Origin: JAWKNZ01 sp041391425
GTDB lineage: Bacteria > Bdellovibrionota_B > Oligoflexia > Oligoflexales > JAWKNZ01
DNA length: 64,000 nt
NCBI GenBank assembly: GCA_041391425.1
Contig: JAWKNZ010000002.1
Location: 186,001-250,000 of the forward strand
Direction of reading: 5' to 3'
Shown: positions 45,813-55,639 of the stretch, in pieces
How the letters are laid out: every line of letters starts with the position of its first letter
Position numbering within the stretch: position 1 is the stretch's first letter
The notes under the pieces: generated by a model
Seen by the model: the letters and a program-made list of their open reading frames with translations, nothing else
What the model was told of the DNA's origin: nothing
Databases searched by the model: none
Made by a program: the position numbers and the translations under genes

Positions 45813-48800
45813 CTACATAGAGCGTCGATAACGCCCACCAACTTGATAAAGCACCTCGGAAATTTCACCAAGGCTGCAGTGACGGACGGTGTGCATCAGT
45901 TCTGCAAAAACGTTGCGCTCTTCGAATACAGCATTTGCTAGTCTTTTTAGTGCTTCTTTGCTATGGCCTAAATTTTTTTCTTTGAAGTCTATTAAACGGT
46001 TTAACTGTGCATCCTTTTCTTCATACGAAGCACGAATCAATTCAACCTCCTCACGTTGATAGTCAGATTCTAACGATTTTGGATTTAAGTAAGTATTGAC
46101 ACCTATGATTGGAAGCTCTCCGCTGTGTTTCAAATGCTCGTAATAAAGGCTTTCTTCTTGAATTTTCCCTCTTTGGTATTGGGTTTCCATCGCTCCTAAA
46201 ACGCCACCTCTATTAGAGATCATTTCAAACTCTTGTAAAACGGCTTCTTCTACAATATCTGTTAATTCTTCTAGGAAAAACGAACCTTGATTGACGTTTT
46301 CACATTTATTGGGGCCGAATTCATTATTGATAATCATTTGAATGGCCATAGCTCGACGTACGCTCTCTTCGGTTGGTGTCGTAATAGCCTCATCGTATGC
46401 ATTGGTGTGCAGAGAATTGCAATTGTCATAAAGCGCAAGGAGGGCTTGGAGGGTTGTGCGAATATCGTTGAAATCCATTTCTTGTGCATGTAAAGACCGA
46501 CCAGAAGTCTGAATATGATATTTTAGCATCTGTGAACGCTCATTAGCACCATAGAGATCTCGCATGGCGATTGCCCATATTCTTCTAGCAACTCGGCCTA
46601 GTACGGCATATTCAGCATCGAGTCCGTTGGAAAAGAAAAAAGAAAGATTAGGAGCAAAATCATCGATCTTCATTCCTCTTGCCAAATAGTATTCGACATA
46701 AGTAAAACCATTGGCAAGGGTAAATGCTAGCTGAGTAATAGGGTTGGCTCCAGCTTCGGCAATATGATAACCCGATATCGAAACTGCATAATAGTTTCTA
46801 ACTTTATTTTTGACAAAATACTCTTGTACGTCTCCCATCATTTTTAGGGCAAACTCGGTAGAAAAGATGCAGGTATTTTGTGCTTGATCTTCCTTTAAGA
46901 TATCGGCTTGTACTGTGCCGCGCACTGTTTGAATGGTACGGGCAAAAATGTTCTGATGCTCCTCAGGAGTCGGTAAGCGATTATTTTCTTCTCTAAAGTT
47001 ATCGACCTGCTGATCAATCGCGGTGTTTAGAAACATAGCAAGTATAATAGGAGCAGGGCCGTTGATGGTCATGCTTACACTGGTCGCTGGAGCACAGAGA
47101 TCAAAGCCTTTATATAAATCTTTCATATCGTCTAAGGTAGCAATTGAGACTCCTGACTCACCTATTTTACCATAAATGTCTGGTCTTTTGTCTGGCTCAG
47201 CTCCATAAAGAGTTACACTGTCAAACGCAGTGCTGAGTCGTTTAGCGGTGTCGTTCTTGCTGAGGAAATGAAATCTAGCATTTGTCCTGGAAGGCCCACC
47301 TTCACCGGCAAATTGCCTTTTTGGATCTTCACCTTTTCTTCTAAAGGGAAATAGCCCGGCTGTGTAAGGGAAACGTCCAGGGATATTTTCATCGCGTAAA
47401 AACCTTGCCATATCAGCACGGCTTAGAAAGCTAGGCAGTGCCACTTTGGGGAGCTTTTGCTGAGAAAGCGTTGTAAATTCAGATTCTACTTTGACTTCTT
47501 TTCCCCGCACTTGGTAACTCGCAGTGCCCGACTTGTAGTTTTTCTTTAGGTCATCCCAGCTCGAAAGTTCTTTCTTTAATTCTTCGTCAATTTTATCCCA
47601 TAAAAGCATTGATTCATTTTCGATCTCACCTAGAACAGCCTCTTCAACACGATCCTTTAAAATCTTTTTTGATTGCTCTAGTGCTTCTATTTGGCGGATA
47701 GTTTCGCACTGTACTTCCGTTTCCATATGATAAGCTCTAACGCTATGAGCTATCTCAGATAAGTAATTTTGTCGTTTGCTTGGAATTAAAGAGTTGCGGT
47801 TGTGTGACTCGATGTTATATGGACGGTCGTTACTGGCCTCATAGCTTCGGCCTTCGGCGACGGCAGAGATTTTTTTGCATAGGGACCTGTATAGTCCGTT
47901 TGTGCCGTCATCGTTAAATCTACTGGCAATAGTACCAAACACTGGATACTCATCATTATTCTTGTGCATTCCTTTAAAACGATTTCTTCTAAGGACCGTG
48001 CGGATATCACGTATCGCATCAGGGCCTTGTCTTCTTTCAAATTTATTGAGAGCGATGATATCGGCAAAATCCAGCATATCGATCTTTTCAAGTTGTGTGG
48101 GGGCACCGTATTCAGGGGTCATAACGTAAAGGCTAATATCGGATACATCTAAGATTCCAGTATCTCCTTGGCCGATACCGCTTGTTTCGACGATAATAAA
48201 ATCAAAATCTTGGCTGCGTAGTAGGTTAACGGCATTTTTTGTGACTGTTGCTAGCTCTCTTCCTGAGTTGCGGCTGGCAAAGCTTCGCAGATAAATTCTA
48301 GGGTTAATACAAGAGTTAACGCGTATACGGTCTCCTAAGAGAGCACCGCCTGTTTTCTTTTTAGAAGGATCGATGCAGAGCAAAGCGATTTTGATGTCAG
48401 GAAAATCAAATAAAAAGCGCATCAATATTTCATCGACAAGAGAGCTTTTCCCGGCTCCTCCTGTTCCGGTAATCCCTAAGACCGGAATATTTTCGAACCT
48501 TCTTTGATCTAATTTTATCGTCTTTAACAGGTCTTCATAATCTTTTTGCTCATTTTCTAATAAGGTAAGGGCTCTTCCTAGCCTGGAAACTATATGTTTC
48601 TCGGTAGATCCCCAGTCACTATAAGCATGATCGGTCATATAAATCATATGGCCGATGATACCATCAAGGCCTAGAAGCTGGCCATCTTCAGGGCTATAGA
48701 TTTTAGTGATCCCAGAGCTTTCTAGCGTTTCTATTTCTTTCGGAACGATAACACCACCGCCACCTCCGAAAATTTGAATGGCATTACCACCTTCTGCATC

Positions 48801-49103
48801 TAACATCTCGCGGACATACTTGAAGTATTCTATATGACCGCCTTGATAGCTTGATAAGGCAATTCCTTGCACATCTTCTTGCAAGGCTGCATCAACAACT
48901 TCTCTTGCCGTTCTATTGTGTCCCAAGTGGATGACTTCGACGCCGCGAGATTGTAAAAGCCGTCTCATAATGTTGATGCTTGCATCGTGGCCGTCAAACA
49001 ATGATGTTGCAGTAACAAATCTAATTTTATTTTTAGGTTGGTACTGCGCTAGCATATTGACGTCAAAAGAAGAAAGGGGCTTTTGGGTTACGTTCTCGCT
49101 CAC
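45813..49103 (-). CDS. icmF: fused isobutyryl-CoA mutase
   Basis: Adenosylcobalamin-dependent enzyme interconverting isobutyryl- and n-butyryl-CoA (and possibly pivalyl/isovaleryl-CoA), with its own G-protein chaperone. Order of domains: B12-binding (FDGHDASINIMRRLL, His39 ligating cobalt; GGGGGVIVPKEIE), MeaB-like GTPase (Walker A GITGTGGAGKSSLVDE from about residue 210, ALNKFERR), linker, then the mutase barrel (FPYTAGLFPFRRKGEDPKRQ, SVSMTINGPAPIILAMFLN, YYAVSISGYHIAEAGANPIT). At 1096 residues it has the full family length. The start is GTG 49103 with GAGGA upstream. It appears to be monocistronic. Confidence 0.95.
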   Translation of the reverse strand: MSENVTQKPLSSFDVNMLAQYQPKNKIRFVTATSLFDGHDASINIMRRLLQSRGVEVIHLGHNRTAREVVDAALQEDVQGIALSSYQGGHIEYFKYVREMLDAEGGNAIQIFGGGGGVIVPKEIETLESSGITKIYSPEDGQLLGLDGIIGHMIYMTDHAYSDWGSTEKHIVSRLGRALTLLENEQKDYEDLLKTIKLDQRRFENIPVLGITGTGGAGKSSLVDEILMRFLFDFPDIKIALLCIDPSKKKTGGALLGDRIRVNSCINPRIYLRSFASRNSGRELATVTKNAVNLLRSQDFDFIIVETSGIGQGDTGILDVSDISLYVMTPEYGAPTQLEKIDMLDFADIIALNKFERRQGPDAIRDIRTVLRRNRFKGMHKNNDEYPVFGTIASRFNDDGTNGLYRSLCKKISAVAEGRSYEASNDRPYNIESHNRNSLIPSKRQNYLSEIAHSVRAYHMETEVQCETIRQIEALEQSKKILKDRVEEAVLGEIENESMLLWDKIDEELKKELSSWDDLKKNYKSGTASYQVRGKEVKVESEFTTLSQQKLPKVALPSFLSRADMARFLRDENIPGRFPYTAGLFPFRRKGEDPKRQFAGEGGPSRTNARFHFLSKNDTAKRLSTAFDSVTLYGAEPDKRPDIYGKIGESGVSIATLDDMKDLYKGFDLCAPATSVSMTINGPAPIILAMFLNTAIDQQVDNFREENNRLPTPEEHQNIFARTIQTVRGTVQADILKEDQAQNTCIFSTEFALKMMGDVQEYFVKNKVRNYYAVSISGYHIAEAGANPITQLAFTLANGFTYVEYYLARGMKIDDFAPNLSFFFSNGLDAEYAVLGRVARRIWAIAMRDLYGANERSQMLKYHIQTSGRSLHAQEMDFNDIRTTLQALLALYDNCNSLHTNAYDEAITTPTEESVRRAMAIQMIINNEFGPNKCENVNQGSFFLEELTDIVEEAVLQEFEMISNRGGVLGAMETQYQRGKIQEESLYYEHLKHSGELPIIGVNTYLNPKSLESDYQREEVELIRASYEEKDAQLNRLIDFKEKNLGHSKEALKRLANAVFEERNVFAELMHTVRHCSLGEISEVLYQVGGRYRRSM

Positions 49104-49419
49104 TGGGCATCCTCATGGGCTTATTGTTTATTAAGATTTATCAAAACTAAAACTATAGGAGAATGAAAATTACGCTGCAAGTCTACTTATTGATTGAATC
49201 GTCGATTTGTTTCTATCAAATTAAAGCCGTGATTTTAGTATTAATTAATAAATATCAATAGTTACAGACAGCATGCAATGAGGATTTCCTATGAAACAGT
49301 GCGTTTATAGAGGAGACTGAGCTATATTATATGCCGTTGCACACAGAGCATTGGACGCATAATCAACAATATGCCGCAACAATCAGCAGAAGTGAGGCGC
49401 CTTTAAGCATGGAAAATCC
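49104..49419. other. intergenic gap, 316 bases
   Basis: AT-rich spacer between murJ (whose end is at 49420) and icmF (start at 49103), both on the minus strand. It must carry the icmF promoter. No gene or clear hairpin is seen. Confidence 0.35.
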
Positions 49420-51054
49420 TTATCGAGGCTTCCTACGTTTTAGCTCAGTCAGTGGAAATCGTCCAAGTCGTAGCCAGCCAGAGATGAGGAAAGCAGCTAG
49501 AATCACCAGCCCGTTAACAGTCAATTTAAAGAACGCAATTAGCCATGGACTTTGTGTTGGCAACAATAGTTTCGCTAGGGTGGAGGATATATCAGTATAG
49601 TTAAGAATCACAAAACTTACTAGAGCTGCCAACGCGATGAGTGCGAGGCTGCGTAAGAATGGTTTTGTTTGGTATGACGTTTTTACTCTAAGGGTTCCAA
49701 CATATAGAAAAAGAGCGTTAAGAGAAACAACAGTGGCTGCAGTTGCTGCCAACCCAAGGTGTTCAAATCTTCTTACTAAATAAAAATTTATAATAAAATT
49801 TAAAAAGATTGATATTAGGCTTACTTTAACTGCGTAGCTAGTTTTATCAATAGCGTAATAAAATGAAGTGAAAACTTTAATTAAGGAAAAACCAAGCAAT
49901 CCATAGCTATATACTTTTAATGTATTTGCTGTCGCATTTGCAGCAATACTATCAAATTTTCCATGCTGAAAAACGACTTGAACAATTTCTAATCCACATA
50001 CTTGGATAACCACAAATGTTGGCACCATAAGCCAGAAGACCAGTTCTATCGAATTTTGTAACTTTAGAGAAACTTCACGAGTTAAAGTATTGCCTGTGCG
50101 TGCCAGAGCGCGACTTAAAGCAGGAAGAGACACGGATCCCACAGCCACACCGAAAATTGCGACTGGTAAATGTATAAGGATAAATGCTGAAGATAACCAA
50201 GTCACTGCTCCACTTTGTAAGGTTGTCGCAAAATTGGTATTAACTACGATATTTATTTGTGAGGCACTAGCAGCAATGATCATGGGGCCCATGAGCATCA
50301 GTACTTTTTTTAAATCTTGTGACCATGGAAGTCTATTGGGTAGACCCATTTGATTCGCCAATAGAGGCTTCCAAATTCCCCAGAGAAGAATTATAAGCTG
50401 CAAGATTCCACCCAATAAGACACCGATAGCCAAGCCTACTAACATGCGATCTGCTATTACATCATCTATCCACTCTGGAGCAAATTTTTTGAAAGCAAAA
50501 GAAAAGACACCTGCACCCAAAATAAATCCAACATTCAGGCCAGCAGAAGAGATTGAACTTAAGAAGAATCGACCTTTTTGATGAAGAGCCCCGGCAGCGA
50601 TGGCAGACAAAGACATTAAGAGAATGAAAGGAAATAGAATTTTAGTTAGTCCAGTCGCTTGCCGGATGAGCTCTGCTCCATGGCTGGTTCTATTGGCATA
50701 TATTGCGACGCTTTTAGCGATGATAGGAGCTAAAACGATACCTAAAAGACTGAGAATCCCAACGGCGATAATAGCCAACCAGATAGAATCCACCAGCAAT
50801 GCTTTCGCTCGTTTTTGGTCTTCTTCCCAGAGAGAAGTAAATACTTTGGTGAACGATGCACCAAGTGCTCCCTCTGCCAACATTTCACGAAGGAGATTAG
50901 GAATTCTGTAGGCAACGATAAATGAATCGTTTAATAAGCCGGCGCCGAACACAGCGGCTTTAATTGACTCTCGAAGAAGTCCGAGCACACGACTTATTAA
51001 CGTACCGATGGCAAAAAGAAAATACGACTTACCAGCAGACAACCTTGACTCCAA
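49420..51054 (-). CDS. murJ: lipid II flippase MurJ
   Basis: A 544-residue polytopic inner-membrane protein of the MOP superfamily that flips lipid II for peptidoglycan synthesis. About 14 helices are seen. The N-terminal IGTLISRVLGLLRESIKAAV, FIVAYRIPNLLREMLAEGAL and GASFTKVFTSLWEEDQKRAK are the conserved MurJ signature, with the functional Arg residues of the first helices. The start is TTG 51054 with AGGATC upstream. It lies next to a class A PBP gene on the same strand, which fits a cell-wall cluster. Confidence 0.95.
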   Translation of the reverse strand: MESRLSAGKSYFLFAIGTLISRVLGLLRESIKAAVFGAGLLNDSFIVAYRIPNLLREMLAEGALGASFTKVFTSLWEEDQKRAKALLVDSIWLAIIAVGILSLLGIVLAPIIAKSVAIYANRTSHGAELIRQATGLTKILFPFILLMSLSAIAAGALHQKGRFFLSSISSAGLNVGFILGAGVFSFAFKKFAPEWIDDVIADRMLVGLAIGVLLGGILQLIILLWGIWKPLLANQMGLPNRLPWSQDLKKVLMLMGPMIIAASASQINIVVNTNFATTLQSGAVTWLSSAFILIHLPVAIFGVAVGSVSLPALSRALARTGNTLTREVSLKLQNSIELVFWLMVPTFVVIQVCGLEIVQVVFQHGKFDSIAANATANTLKVYSYGLLGFSLIKVFTSFYYAIDKTSYAVKVSLISIFLNFIINFYLVRRFEHLGLAATAATVVSLNALFLYVGTLRVKTSYQTKPFLRSLALIALAALVSFVILNYTDISSTLAKLLLPTQSPWLIAFFKLTVNGLVILAAFLISGWLRLGRFPLTELKRRKPR

Positions 51055-51206
51055 AAATGATCCTATTTTGATCCTGCCATTTCTATACTCTAAGCATCAT
51101 ATAACGGCTGAAATAAATTTCCAAATATTTAACTGGCTGAAAGTAAATTTGTTTGCTTGGAAAGTGAAGGCAGTTTTAGATAAGTTTTGAATTAGGTGAA
51201 ATTTTC

Positions 51207-53174
51207 TTAAAGTTGAGTTTTCATTTGCTTGGAAGCGCTGATATCGAAAGGAACGATACGTTTTTCTAATTTACCTGTCCCCAAATCCACCTGAATTTGA
51301 CGGTATCCGATATTAGGTATATTTTGCTTCACAGAAAGATTTTGATCTTTTTGATGCGTTTGGGATATGTGTGAGTTTATGGTTTGGTTGATATTTGTCC
51401 ACAGGTTTATTAGATTGCTATTGGATTGTTCCATGGTCTTGGCTATTTTTTTTCGACCGATTTCTGCACCTACCCAAATTGTAGTTAGAATTTTGTTTTT
51501 GAATCCGACAATCCATGCGTTTTTTAGATTATTTGATACTTCATTCAACACAAAGGTTTCTTCAAAGTTATTTGATATTGGGATATTAACACTAATTGAT
51601 ATATCTCGTAATGCATCCAGCATGATCTTTGCGGTTGTTGGTCTTATCAGACGTTGTTGAGGTAAGTTGTTTTTTGTATAAATAGCGTGGCCATTTCGAT
51701 TTTCTATTTTCGAAATTAAATATGGTGTCGTTTGTATTCCTTGGTTTGCTATCGGCTGGTAAGCCATTGCTAATTGAAGGGGTGATGCAGATCCTTTTCC
51801 ATCAGCAATGCGTAAGTCTTTAATTTTGAAGCGAAACCCTAGTTGATAAGCAAATTTAGAAACGGTGCCTAGACCGAGGTTTGAAACTAATACTGTTTTG
51901 CTATCATTCTTTTTGTTTAAAAGTAATTCATAAATACTAGGAAACCTAGTCACAGGTGAGCCGTTTTTATCTTTTGTATATAGAGAATCTAAGTCTACAG
52001 AACTTGCCAGCGAGTAGCCATTATCAATTGCATAAGTGATGTAAAGTGGACTAAATACATCGCCGAGCTCGCGCTTCGTTCTAAAAGCACGGTTAAACTG
52101 GCTATGAGCAAAGTTCCATCCACCTTGCAAAGCTAGAATTCCTCCAGTAGCCGCATCTATTGACAAAAGTGATGCTTGGATTTCTCCATTGGCTCTAGCA
52201 TTTTTGTGCGTTATAGGAAGTGACTTGCTTTCTTTTAAAAAAACATCTTCAACGGATTGTTGTATCGCAAAGTCAAGTGTAGTATAGATTTTTAAACCTT
52301 CTTTATTGAGGAGGTCATTTGCTTCGAATTTTTGTGCCAATACTTTTTTTACTTCTGAGACAAAATATGCGGCAGTAGAATTATAATTTTTTGGCTTGGG
52401 GTAAACCTTGATCTCTTTGTTTAGCCATCGAGAAAGCTGAGATTTATTGATATAGTGATTTTTATACATCGAATAGAGGATAGTTTTTTGTCTTTCTCGT
52501 GCTCTGGCATAATGTTTGTGAGGTGCATAGTAACTTGGTGCTTTTGGTAGACTTGCTAATAATGAGGCTTCCCCTATAGTGAGATTTTTGGCTGCTTTGC
52601 GAAAATAGTTACGTGCTGCAGCTTCAATCCCATAAGAATGATTGCCCAGGAATATTTTGTTGAGATAAAGCTCCAGAATTTGATTTTTATCCAATTTCTG
52701 TTCAATCATGATAGCTAGCATAGCTTCTTTAATCTTTCTTGATAGGATTTTTTCCTTATTAAGGAAATAAGCTCTCGTTAGCTGTTGCGTGATTGTGCTT
52801 GCTCCCTGAGCTATCTTATTAGAACGAATATTAGCAAATAATGCTCGGATGATTGCTTTTATGCTGACGCCAGGATGGCTGTAGAAATCATTATCTTCCG
52901 CACTTAAAAATGCATGGATTACGTGTTTTGGTATCTTATCGAAGCGTATGACGTAACGCCTCTCATCAACAAACTCACCAATCTTTATGCCATTTCTATC
53001 AAACACCTCGGAAGAAATGGGAAAAGAGTTATAACTTAGTTTACGTATAGCCTCTGATTCATTTGGTAATTGTGCTAGCGTTTGGCGGAGGTAAAAAAAC
53101 AGATATGCGCTTATGAAAATAAACGCAGCTATTCCTAGAAAAGTAAGATGCCGAAATAATTTTGATACTCTCAT
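51207..53174 (-). CDS. class A PBP with intact glycosyltransferase and degenerate transpeptidase domain
   Basis: One N-terminal membrane anchor, then a GT51 domain with the catalytic Glu in FLSAEDNDFYSHPGVS, QGASTITQQLTRAYFL, a second Glu in ILELYLNKIFLG and GIEAAARNYF; this polymerises lipid II. The transpeptidase domain keeps its fold (GILALQGGWNFAHSQFNRAF, then SASPLQLAMAYQPIANQG) but has lost its chemistry. The S-x-x-K site reads G-D-V-F-S-P (about residues 373-378, numbered from TTG 53180), S-x-N reads S-K-T, and no K-T-G is found before NAWIVGF. ATG 53174 is preferred. A perfect extended -10 sits seven bases upstream, and there is no ribosome-binding site. Confidence 0.88.
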   Translation of the reverse strand: MRVSKLFRHLTFLGIAAFIFISAYLFFYLRQTLAQLPNESEAIRKLSYNSFPISSEVFDRNGIKIGEFVDERRYVIRFDKIPKHVIHAFLSAEDNDFYSHPGVSIKAIIRALFANIRSNKIAQGASTITQQLTRAYFLNKEKILSRKIKEAMLAIMIEQKLDKNQILELYLNKIFLGNHSYGIEAAARNYFRKAAKNLTIGEASLLASLPKAPSYYAPHKHYARARERQKTILYSMYKNHYINKSQLSRWLNKEIKVYPKPKNYNSTAAYFVSEVKKVLAQKFEANDLLNKEGLKIYTTLDFAIQQSVEDVFLKESKSLPITHKNARANGEIQASLLSIDAATGGILALQGGWNFAHSQFNRAFRTKRELGDVFSPLYITYAIDNGYSLASSVDLDSLYTKDKNGSPVTRFPSIYELLLNKKNDSKTVLVSNLGLGTVSKFAYQLGFRFKIKDLRIADGKGSASPLQLAMAYQPIANQGIQTTPYLISKIENRNGHAIYTKNNLPQQRLIRPTTAKIMLDALRDISISVNIPISNNFEETFVLNEVSNNLKNAWIVGFKNKILTTIWVGAEIGRKKIAKTMEQSNSNLINLWTNINQTINSHISQTHQKDQNLSVKQNIPNIGYRQIQVDLGTGKLEKRIVPFDISASKQMKTQL

Positions 53175-53180
53175 AACCAA

Positions 53181-53189
53181 ATTATACCA
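53181..53189 (-). promoter_or_regulatory. extended -10 promoter of the class A PBP gene
   Basis: The minus strand reads TGG-TATAAT, a perfect extended -10, with the first T of TATAAT only 12 bases before the A of ATG 53174. Transcription would begin at or next to the start codon, giving a leaderless message. No clear -35 is visible. Confidence 0.5.
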
Positions 53190-53338
53190 TAGCTTGCTGA
53201 TTTTTGGACTGATTACAAAGATATTGTAGTGAAAGTAAGCAAGAAATAATCAATAAATATAAATAGTTATGAAAAATTCAAGATTTCTCCTCTGTGAACC
53301 GATAGGTAATAGGAACGCTTTAATAGCAGGAGATGTGA

Positions 53339-55573
53339 GTGAGTTTTATGAAAGAACTTAAAAATAAATTTGAAATATCAAATGTTTATCATTTGCTAAC
53401 TGTATTTGCTTTTTGCATAGGGTGTGGAAAACAGACCACCTTTTCAGGTGCAACCGAAAATGCTCGCACCGCAGCAACGAGTACGAATGAAGAAGGTGCA
53501 AGCCAAGATCAGACGTTAGAAGCTCCTGCAGCCGATTCGTCTTCTGATATGAATCCAGTGGTCAAAGAAAATACGCCAGATGTTACAGAAGGTAGCGTTG
53601 AGGTAAAACCTTCAAATGTAAATGTTTCAAATCTTAGTATTATTCGTGAGTACGTTTCTGGAAAATCTGTTCCTACGAAAATAGAAGTCGATGTGGTAAA
53701 TAAGAGAATTACCCAAACTCAAACGCTAAAAAAAGAAACCATAACTGTAAAAAATGTAAAAGATTTTGTTCAATCATCTTACCCGATGGTTACAGATAAA
53801 TTCACTCAAGGTAGTGCAGTAACAAAAGACTATAAAGAAGAGTTTGCTCAAGAATCGCAAGGGATATTGGACCTTCTAATTGTTGTCGATAATTCGGGCT
53901 CTATGGAAGAGGAACAGCAAAATTTAGCGACAAAACTTAAACCTCTAATTAGCTATATTGATAATTCGTTTTGGCAGATAGGAGTGGTGACTACAGATGG
54001 CAACGATCCTTGTCTGAGAAGTCTTATTAAAAAAGGGGATGGAGATATAGAGGCATCCTTTTCTAATGCAATTAAAGCTGGTACCAGCGGTGATTATATC
54101 GAAAAAGGTATTCTCGCTGCCACAAGGGCGTTGGGGTTTGATATTAGTGATAGCCCTTATAAGAATTGTAGCACTCAATGGATTAGAGCAAACTCGTCTA
54201 TTGCTGTATTAATAGTTTCTGATGAAGACAATTGTAGTAATGGTAGAGAGTGCAGTACAGATCCTTGGAGTAACTATAATTATCTTAGCGATAAGCTTTC
54301 GAAGATTAGAGTTTTAGGTAATAATGCTAGAGTTTATGGCCTTTTTGCGGTTCCAAAAACTTCTTGTAGTACTGCCGATAACGTAGCTAATATTTATAAT
54401 GATTTAGTCAATACGACCCATGGTATTGCAGGTTCAATATGTGATGCCGACTATTCTGAAACGTTGATGCAGATATCAAAAGACGTTGCTACAATTTTAA
54501 AATCGCAGTTTATTCTTCAGAGTAAACCAGATGATGGAACTTTAAAGGTCTATATAAATGATACATTGTTAACGACTGGTTATCATATAACCGATACGAC
54601 ACTTACCTTTGATGTGCCTCCAGCTAGTGGGTCAAGCATAAGCGTCATGTATAAGACTACTGCTTCCGTTACTTTGAAAGACTTTTCACTTTCTGAGAAG
54701 CCAGTTGCAGGTTCTATCTCAGTAGATGTTGATGGGGTTTTACTTTCTACCTCAGCGTACTCTGTTGATTATGGCAATAAAATTTTGAAGTTTCAAAGTC
54801 CGCCAGCAGATAATGCATCAATCAAAGCAGTATATAAGAAGGATATTGCCTTAGGTAAGACCTATGACCTAGGTTCATCAGTGCTCAAAGATAGTATTGA
54901 GGTCATGGTAAATAATGACAGCGTGGAAATTTTGTCCTTCGATTCTTCTAGCGGTATTTTAACTTTAAAATCGACGCCGCCAGAGAGTGCTGCGATTCAT
55001 ATATCTTATAAATCGATACAGATGGGAGATCCAATTACATCATTTCCTCTGGTGACCCCTTGGAATAACGTTCGTGATTTAAATGTAAAATATGTGATGA
55101 CTGGCGAAAAAATTATGGCTACCTGGGAGAATGGTGTTCTTTCAATTGCGCCAGATGTTTTTCTTGAAGGAAAAGAAATTGCGATTAGTTATCGAGATGA
55201 ATCCGATGGCTATAGTCGATCTTTTGAATTGCCATCATTGCCAATTGATGGCAATGTTTCGGTGGATGGAGTGTTAGTTGAAGAAGGTAAAACATTAGCT
55301 TGTAGTAGCGATGAGGTTAATGTCGATGGTTTGATGGTTACATCAACCTGTGATTTAACAGATGCTGATAAGGTAAGTTATTCTTATCGATATTACATAG
55401 ATTTAATCGAAGAAATTATCGTGTCTGAAGTAGCTAATGCAGATTCTGCTACATGGACAGTCTGGGTTGATGGAGTTATCACCAATGACTATGTGCGGAC
55501 AGATAATCGGATTAAATTTTCACATCCTGTTATGGGAGGTAAGGTTGTAAAGGTCGAAGCTAAGTATAAATAA
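53339..55573 (+). CDS. exported vWA-domain protein with C-terminal repeats
   Basis: 744 residues. The N-terminal hydrophobic stretch ends in CIGCGKQ, an unusual lipobox. After a Thr/Glu/Ser-rich linker a von Willebrand A domain begins at LDLLIVVDNSGSMEEEQQNL with the metal site D-N-S-G-S, then IGVVTTDGND and VLIVSDEDNC. From about residue 390 at least three related modules of 60-70 residues follow (KVYINDTLLTTGYHITDTTL; SVDVDGVLLSTSAYSVDYGN; EVMVNNDSVEILSFDSSSGI), each ending P-P-x6-I-x-v-x-Y-K, and more degenerate ones after them. It probably acts at the cell surface in adhesion or envelope interaction. GTG 53339 has AGGAG upstream. A strong terminator follows. Confidence 0.75.
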   Translation: MSFMKELKNKFEISNVYHLLTVFAFCIGCGKQTTFSGATENARTAATSTNEEGASQDQTLEAPAADSSSDMNPVVKENTPDVTEGSVEVKPSNVNVSNLSIIREYVSGKSVPTKIEVDVVNKRITQTQTLKKETITVKNVKDFVQSSYPMVTDKFTQGSAVTKDYKEEFAQESQGILDLLIVVDNSGSMEEEQQNLATKLKPLISYIDNSFWQIGVVTTDGNDPCLRSLIKKGDGDIEASFSNAIKAGTSGDYIEKGILAATRALGFDISDSPYKNCSTQWIRANSSIAVLIVSDEDNCSNGRECSTDPWSNYNYLSDKLSKIRVLGNNARVYGLFAVPKTSCSTADNVANIYNDLVNTTHGIAGSICDADYSETLMQISKDVATILKSQFILQSKPDDGTLKVYINDTLLTTGYHITDTTLTFDVPPASGSSISVMYKTTASVTLKDFSLSEKPVAGSISVDVDGVLLSTSAYSVDYGNKILKFQSPPADNASIKAVYKKDIALGKTYDLGSSVLKDSIEVMVNNDSVEILSFDSSSGILTLKSTPPESAAIHISYKSIQMGDPITSFPLVTPWNNVRDLNVKYVMTGEKIMATWENGVLSIAPDVFLEGKEIAISYRDESDGYSRSFELPSLPIDGNVSVDGVLVEEGKTLACSSDEVNVDGLMVTSTCDLTDADKVSYSYRYYIDLIEEIIVSEVANADSATWTVWVDGVITNDYVRTDNRIKFSHPVMGGKVVKVEAKYK

Positions 55574-55600
55574 GATATATTAGGTAGATTTAGAAATTTA

Positions 55601-55630
55601 AAAAGCCAGGAAGACAACTTCCTGGCTTTT
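55601..55630. terminator. bidirectional terminator
   Basis: AAAAGCCAGGAAG, loop ACAA, CTTCCTGGCTTTT: a perfect 13-bp stem with A and T tracts on both sides, lying between two convergent genes. Confidence 0.92.
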
Positions 55631-55639
55631 GTAATTAAG

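Noticed and set aside
49331..49600. Plus-strand frame at the end of murJ
   Set aside because: It overlaps murJ antisense and has no recognisable feature.
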